Below, piece after piece: positions 5,909 to 8,523 of a stretch of 8,523 bases of DNA. The notes beneath the pieces are model-generated. The model had not been told where the DNA came from and did not search any database. It worked only from the letters and a program-made list of their open reading frames with translations. Both the position numbers and the translations under genes were made by a program. The DNA comes from Thermoplasmatota archaeon (GTDB lineage Archaea; Thermoplasmatota; E2; DHVEG-1). The DNA lies in NCBI GenBank assembly GCA_022866015.1, contig JALHTX010000350.1:1-8523 (forward strand), in the 5' to 3' direction. The stretch's first letter is position 1. Each line of letters begins with the position of its first letter.

Positions 5909-5940
5909 TGTGGTTAATAAATAATGTGGTTAATAAATAA
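5909..5940. repeat. Two perfect tandem copies of a 16-bp unit
   Basis: TGTGGTTAATAAATAA occurs twice without a gap (5909-5924 and 5925-5940). It lies about 50 bp upstream of the regulator's TATA box and about 65 bp beyond the 3' end of tRNA-Ala. It could be a pair of operator half-sites for the regulator or a slippage product. The rest of the gap at 5864-6006 is AT-rich with nothing else recognisable. Confidence 0.85.
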
Positions 5941-6006
5941 AATAATTATTTTTTAATAAGAAATATTTTTTGTTTTTTTTATTGATATACAAACCTATCC
6001 ATAAAA

Positions 6007-6080
6007 TGGACTTGTCGGGATTTGAACCCGAGGCCTCCTCCATGCCAAGGAGGCGATCTTCCGAACTGATCTACAAGCCC
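6007..6080 (-). tRNA. tRNA-Ala (anticodon GGC)
   Basis: The 74-nt sequence folds into a complete cloverleaf on the minus strand. The acceptor GGGCTTG pairs with CAAGTCC and includes the G3-U70 wobble that marks alanine tRNAs. The D stem is GATC/GATC, the anticodon stem CCTCC/GGAGG encloses the loop TTGGCAT with anticodon GGC (6044-6046), and the T stem TCGGG/CCCGA encloses TTCAAAT. The discriminator is A (6007). CCA is not encoded, so the end must be added after transcription. No intron is present. It is transcribed away from the methyltransferase gene. Confidence 0.97.
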
Positions 6081-6109
6081 GATAATGCGCCACTAAACAA
6101 AGTATAGCA

Positions 6110-6117
6110 AATAAAAC
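6110..6117 (-). promoter_or_regulatory. TATA box of tRNA-Ala
   Basis: TTTTATTT on the minus strand lies about 33 bp before the mature 5' end. It would place the transcript start near 6087, leaving a short leader for RNase P to remove. Confidence 0.45.
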
Positions 6118-6170
6118 TTACGGCAAAAAACAAGTGTTATTAACTTATTTTTTATATTAAGAATAGAATT

Positions 6171-6782
6171 ATGAAGAAAAAAGAACTTGAAATATTCTTA
6201 CAAAAAATACCGGATTTTGAAAAACCAAAACCTGGTTTAGAACAATACTTTACCCCTGCAGGTATTGTAGCAGATATTATTTTTATTGCGTACCAAATGG
6301 GAGATATAGAAAATAAAATAGTTTTAGATTTAGGTTGTGGCACTGGTATTTTTTCAATAGGCGCATGTATTTTAGGTGCAAAACAAGTAACAGGCATTGA
6401 TTTTGATGAGGATGCTATAAAAACTGCTAAAAAGTTTGCAGATGAAAATAAACTTAAGATTGATTTTATTGTAAAAGATATAAAAGATGTGGATATTTTA
6501 TGCGATACTGTTATTATGAACCCACCATTTGGAGCGCAAAAAAGCAATATTAATGCAGATAGAAGGTTTATTGAGAAAGCATTTGAAAAAGCAAATGTTA
6601 TTTATTCTCTTCATTTAACTAAAACAATATCTTTTATTAAAAAAATGGTTTCTTCCTTAAAAGGAGATATTGATTTTACAAAAGAATATAGTTTTCCAAT
6701 TAAACATAGCCAATCTTTTCATGCTAAAAAAGTGGTTTTTTTTGATATTACCTTACTTAGAATTCTAACAAAAGGTAATTAA
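6171..6782 (+). CDS. METTL5-like rRNA N6-adenine methyltransferase
   Basis: The 203-aa product is a SAM-dependent RNA methylase of the METTL5 group (COG2263). Visible motifs in order are the N-terminal LEQYFTP at 23-29, DLGCGTG at 53-59 (SAM binding), GIDFDEDA at 75-82 with the ribose-binding acid, the catalytic NPPFG at 117-121 that marks amino-group N6-adenine methylation, and FHAKK at 183-187. Human METTL5 methylates one adenine of 18S rRNA with TRMT112. An equivalent role on 16S rRNA is likely, but the target cannot be read from the sequence. Length is typical. No Shine-Dalgarno site precedes ATG 6171, and T/A-rich sequence 15-27 nt upstream suggests a leaderless message. The gene is divergent from tRNA-Ala and followed by a T-run terminator, so it appears monocistronic. 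It occupies the place before L15 where L30 would normally lie. Confidence 0.88.
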   Translation: MKKKELEIFLQKIPDFEKPKPGLEQYFTPAGIVADIIFIAYQMGDIENKIVLDLGCGTGIFSIGACILGAKQVTGIDFDEDAIKTAKKFADENKLKIDFIVKDIKDVDILCDTVIMNPPFGAQKSNINADRRFIEKAFEKANVIYSLHLTKTISFIKKMVSSLKGDIDFTKEYSFPIKHSQSFHAKKVVFFDITLLRILTKGN

Positions 6783-6787
6783 AGGGG

Positions 6788-6794
6788 TTTTTTT
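6788..6794 (+). terminator. Oligo-T terminator of the methyltransferase gene
   Basis: GGGG followed by seven T begins five bases after the stop codon, matching the oligo-T release signal of archaeal RNA polymerase. It separates this gene from the L15-secY unit. Confidence 0.6.
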
Positions 6795-6825
6795 ATCTGG
6801 GTGACACCTATTAATCGAAAACAAT

Positions 6826-6868
6826 ATAATATATAATTATATCAGGCCTTATCCTGAGAATTATAAAT
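6826..6868 (+). promoter_or_regulatory. Promoter region of the rpl15-secY unit
   Basis: Two TATA-like boxes are visible. The first (TATAATATATA, about 6825-6835) would start a transcript near 6857-6860. That transcript includes GTGAT (6880-6884), a short Shine-Dalgarno match five bases before the ATG. The second (TTATAAAT, 6861-6868) would start close to the ATG itself. A five-pair inverted repeat TCAGG/CCTGA (6842-6857) sits between the first box and its start, as a possible regulatory site. A separate promoter here is expected because the upstream gene ends in a T-run. Confidence 0.5.
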
Positions 6869-6889
6869 TTAATGGAAAAGTGATGTAAA

Positions 6890-7345
6890 ATGGCACGAAC
6901 AAAAACCAAGAAATTCAGAGGCTCTATGACACATGGTAAAGGTAAAAAAGGTGGTCGTGGAGCAGGACTTCGTGGAGGAAGAGGTAACGCCGGTTTATGT
7001 AAACATAAATTCATGTATATGAATAAGTACATGCCTGGTCATTTTGGCGTGCATGGTTTTAAAAGACCGCAGAATATTTTAAAAGAAGATAAAACTATAA
7101 ATGTTGGAGAAATAGAAGAAAAATTTCCAGGTAAAAAAACAGTTAATCTTACAGAAGAAGGATATGATAAGCTTCTTGGCGCAGGTCAAATAAAAAGTAA
7201 ACTTAAAATTACTGTAAATAGTGCATCTGAAAAAGCAATAGATAAAATCAAAGAACAAGGCGGAGATATATTGCTAACTTCAAAAGATATTTCTGAAGAA
7301 GAAAGCGTTGAATCAAAAGTTCAAGAAAAAATAGAAGATAAATAA
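6890..7345 (+). CDS. rpl15: Large-subunit ribosomal protein L15 (uL15, archaeal type)
   Basis: The 151-aa protein opens with the very basic, glycine-rich extension of archaeal and eukaryotic uL15 (GKGKKGGRGAGLRGGRGNAG at 16-35), which threads into 23S rRNA. The globular domain includes GHFGVHGFKRP at 50-60 and the L15 signature around KLLGAGQIKSKLKI (95-108) and the helix to about 125. An acidic tail (about 134-150) closes the protein, somewhat longer than the core family. ATG 6890 is fixed by the conserved MARTKTKKFRG start. It is followed 28 bp later by secY in the same direction, the order found at the end of the archaeal spc operon. Unusually, the gene before it is an RNA methyltransferase and not L30. 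Confidence 0.96.
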   Translation: MARTKTKKFRGSMTHGKGKKGGRGAGLRGGRGNAGLCKHKFMYMNKYMPGHFGVHGFKRPQNILKEDKTINVGEIEEKFPGKKTVNLTEEGYDKLLGAGQIKSKLKITVNSASEKAIDKIKEQGGDILLTSKDISEEESVESKVQEKIEDK

Positions 7346-7373
7346 TATATGATTTAATATTTGGGAATGTAAA

Positions 7374-8523
7374 ATGGCAGAGGAAAAAAATAGCAGATTG
7401 TTTGTACTTAAACCACTTATTGAGCATTGGCCTGCAGTTTCTAAACCAGAAGGACATGTTAATTTTAGGACTAAAATACTTTGGACTTTATTTTGTCTTG
7501 TACTTTATTATATACTTTGTAATATCACTATTTATGGTCTTCAATCAACTGTAATTGATTTGTTTTCGCAGTATCGTTTCATAATGGCAGGTGCATCTGG
7601 CAGTATCATGCATCTTGGTATTGGACCTATTGTTACTGCATCTATTATTCTGCAATTGTTTGCTGGTGCAAAAATAATAAAACTTGATCTTACCAAACAA
7701 GAGGATAAACAAGTTTATCAGGGTGTTCAAAAAATCCTTGTAATTTTAATGATCTTTGTTGAAGCAATTCCGCAAATCTTTGGTTATCTTAAACCAAGTG
7801 ATGCTTTTGTTGGGATGGTAGGAATGAATTGGGCTAATATTATAATTATTATACAACTTGTAATTGGTGCAATTTTAGTGTTTTTCATGGATGAGCTTAT
7901 ATCAAAATGGGGTATTGGCTCAGGTATATCATTGTTTATTGCTGCTGGTGTCTCTCAGGCTTTATTTACTGGTTTGTTTAACTGGTTACCAGGTTATAGG
8001 CCTTTAGACGCTGTTTCTTTGAGTAATCCTCCTGCGGGTGTTATCCCTGGTACATATTATATTGCAAGTAATGCTGGTCTTGATGGTTTAGTTAGTCAAT
8101 ATTACCAAACTATGTTTCTTGGTAATGCTGCATTTCAAAATTCTATAGTAGCATTAATTAGTACGATTATCATATTCTTAGTAGTTGTATATGCTGAATC
8201 TTCTCGTATAGAACTTCCACTGGCACATAGCAATGTTCGTGGAGCAATAGGGCGTTACCCTATTCGTTTGATTTATGCATCTAATATACCTGTTATACTT
8301 ATGGCTGCGCTTCTTGCAAATATTAGTATGTTTTCATTACTACTTTGGCAGTCTAATCTACCGCTTTTAGGTCATCAATGGTGGATTTCCTCGTTTCCAA
8401 CAGACCCTACAACAGGACAACTTTTAGGTACACAGTCACAGGGTGGTGGTGCGTGGTATCTAACAAATCCTAATGGTATTAATGGATGGTTTATGCCTAT
8501 TCTTGCAGGTGGTGATGGCACGC
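7374..8523 (+). CDS. secY: Preprotein translocase subunit SecY, 3' end outside window
   Basis: Translation from ATG 7374 stays open for 383 codons to the window edge, so about four fifths of the archaeal Sec61-alpha/SecY channel is present. Features include the N-terminal amphipathic helix (about 8-25), TM1 (34-54), the plug with GASGSIMHLGIGPIVTAS (73-90), TM2 and loop QLFAGAKIIKLDLT (94-107), the segment DELISKWGIGSGISLFIAAG (173-192), and the cytoplasmic loop ESSRIELPLAHSNVRGAIGRYPIRL (275-299), which binds the ribosome and ends in SNIPVI. The outer loop after TM7 (about 330-383) is about 20 residues longer than I recall for Methanocaldococcus SecY, with a Gly/Gln/Trp-rich stretch. It moves proteins across or into the membrane with SecE and Sec-beta. 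It is cotranscribed with L15, as in other archaea. The ribosome site is only a GGGA six to ten bases before the start. Confidence 0.95.
   Translation, partial: MAEEKNSRLFVLKPLIEHWPAVSKPEGHVNFRTKILWTLFCLVLYYILCNITIYGLQSTVIDLFSQYRFIMAGASGSIMHLGIGPIVTASIILQLFAGAKIIKLDLTKQEDKQVYQGVQKILVILMIFVEAIPQIFGYLKPSDAFVGMVGMNWANIIIIIQLVIGAILVFFMDELISKWGIGSGISLFIAAGVSQALFTGLFNWLPGYRPLDAVSLSNPPAGVIPGTYYIASNAGLDGLVSQYYQTMFLGNAAFQNSIVALISTIIIFLVVVYAESSRIELPLAHSNVRGAIGRYPIRLIYASNIPVILMAALLANISMFSLLLWQSNLPLLGHQWWISSFPTDPTTGQLLGTQSQGGGAWYLTNPNGINGWFMPILAGGDGT

Noticed and set aside
5909..5940. CRISPR or minisatellite
   Set aside because: There are only two adjacent copies with no spacers, and no cas genes in the window.
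6152..6547. A 131-codon minus-strand open frame
   Set aside because: It is antisense to the methyltransferase core motifs and has no promoter or ribosome site of its own.
6811..7032. A minus-strand open frame with a proline-rich product
   Set aside because: The prolines arise from the antisense of glycine codons in the basic N-terminus of L15.

Overview
The window is ordinary archaeal chromosome: AT-rich, gene-dense and euryarchaeal in character. The evidence is a CDP-archaeol synthase for ether lipids, an archaeal-type L15 followed by SecY, the aminocarboxypropyl transferases Taw2 and Tsr3, an ADP-forming acyl-CoA synthetase alpha subunit, TATA-type promoters with several apparently leaderless mRNAs, and a tRNA-Ala gene without encoded CCA. 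The regulator type and gene mix fit an uncultured Thermoplasmatota-like lineage. That placement is inference, because no 16S gene or close relative is available here.

Layout. At 1-1353 a lipoprotein zinc carboxypeptidase (M14, minus strand) is bracketed by two near-identical 22/23-bp direct repeats that read like the T-arm and 3' end of a tRNA. At 1447-2812 an overlapping two-gene operon (+) encodes Taw2 (wyosine pathway on tRNA-Phe) and Tsr3 (small-subunit rRNA). Both enzymes move the 3-amino-3-carboxypropyl group of SAM rather than its methyl group. At 2931-4322 a lone acyl-CoA synthetase alpha subunit (+) has a promoter whose TATA region lies between the arms of an 8-bp inverted repeat. 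At 4352-5831 three minus-strand genes follow in transcription order: a double winged-helix ArsR-like regulator, CDP-archaeol synthase, and a small cysteine-rich zinc protein. At 6007-6080 is tRNA-Ala(GGC) on the minus strand. At 6171-6782 is a METTL5-like N6-adenine RNA methyltransferase (+). At 6890-8523 are L15 and the start of secY (+), which runs off the window.

Themes. Four of the ten protein genes serve ribosome or RNA maturation (Taw2, Tsr3, METTL5-like, L15), and two serve the membrane (CarS, SecY). L15-secY is normally the tail of the long spc ribosomal operon. Here it starts behind an unrelated gene with its own promoter, so the operon appears to have been split between L30 and L15.

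I found no CRISPR array, transposase, integrase, toxin-antitoxin or defence locus, and no clearly new multi-gene system. The best leads are the tRNA-like repeats around the carboxypeptidase, the pairing of two aminocarboxypropyl transferases, the candidate operator at acdA, and the uncharacterised zinc protein cotranscribed with or close to carS.
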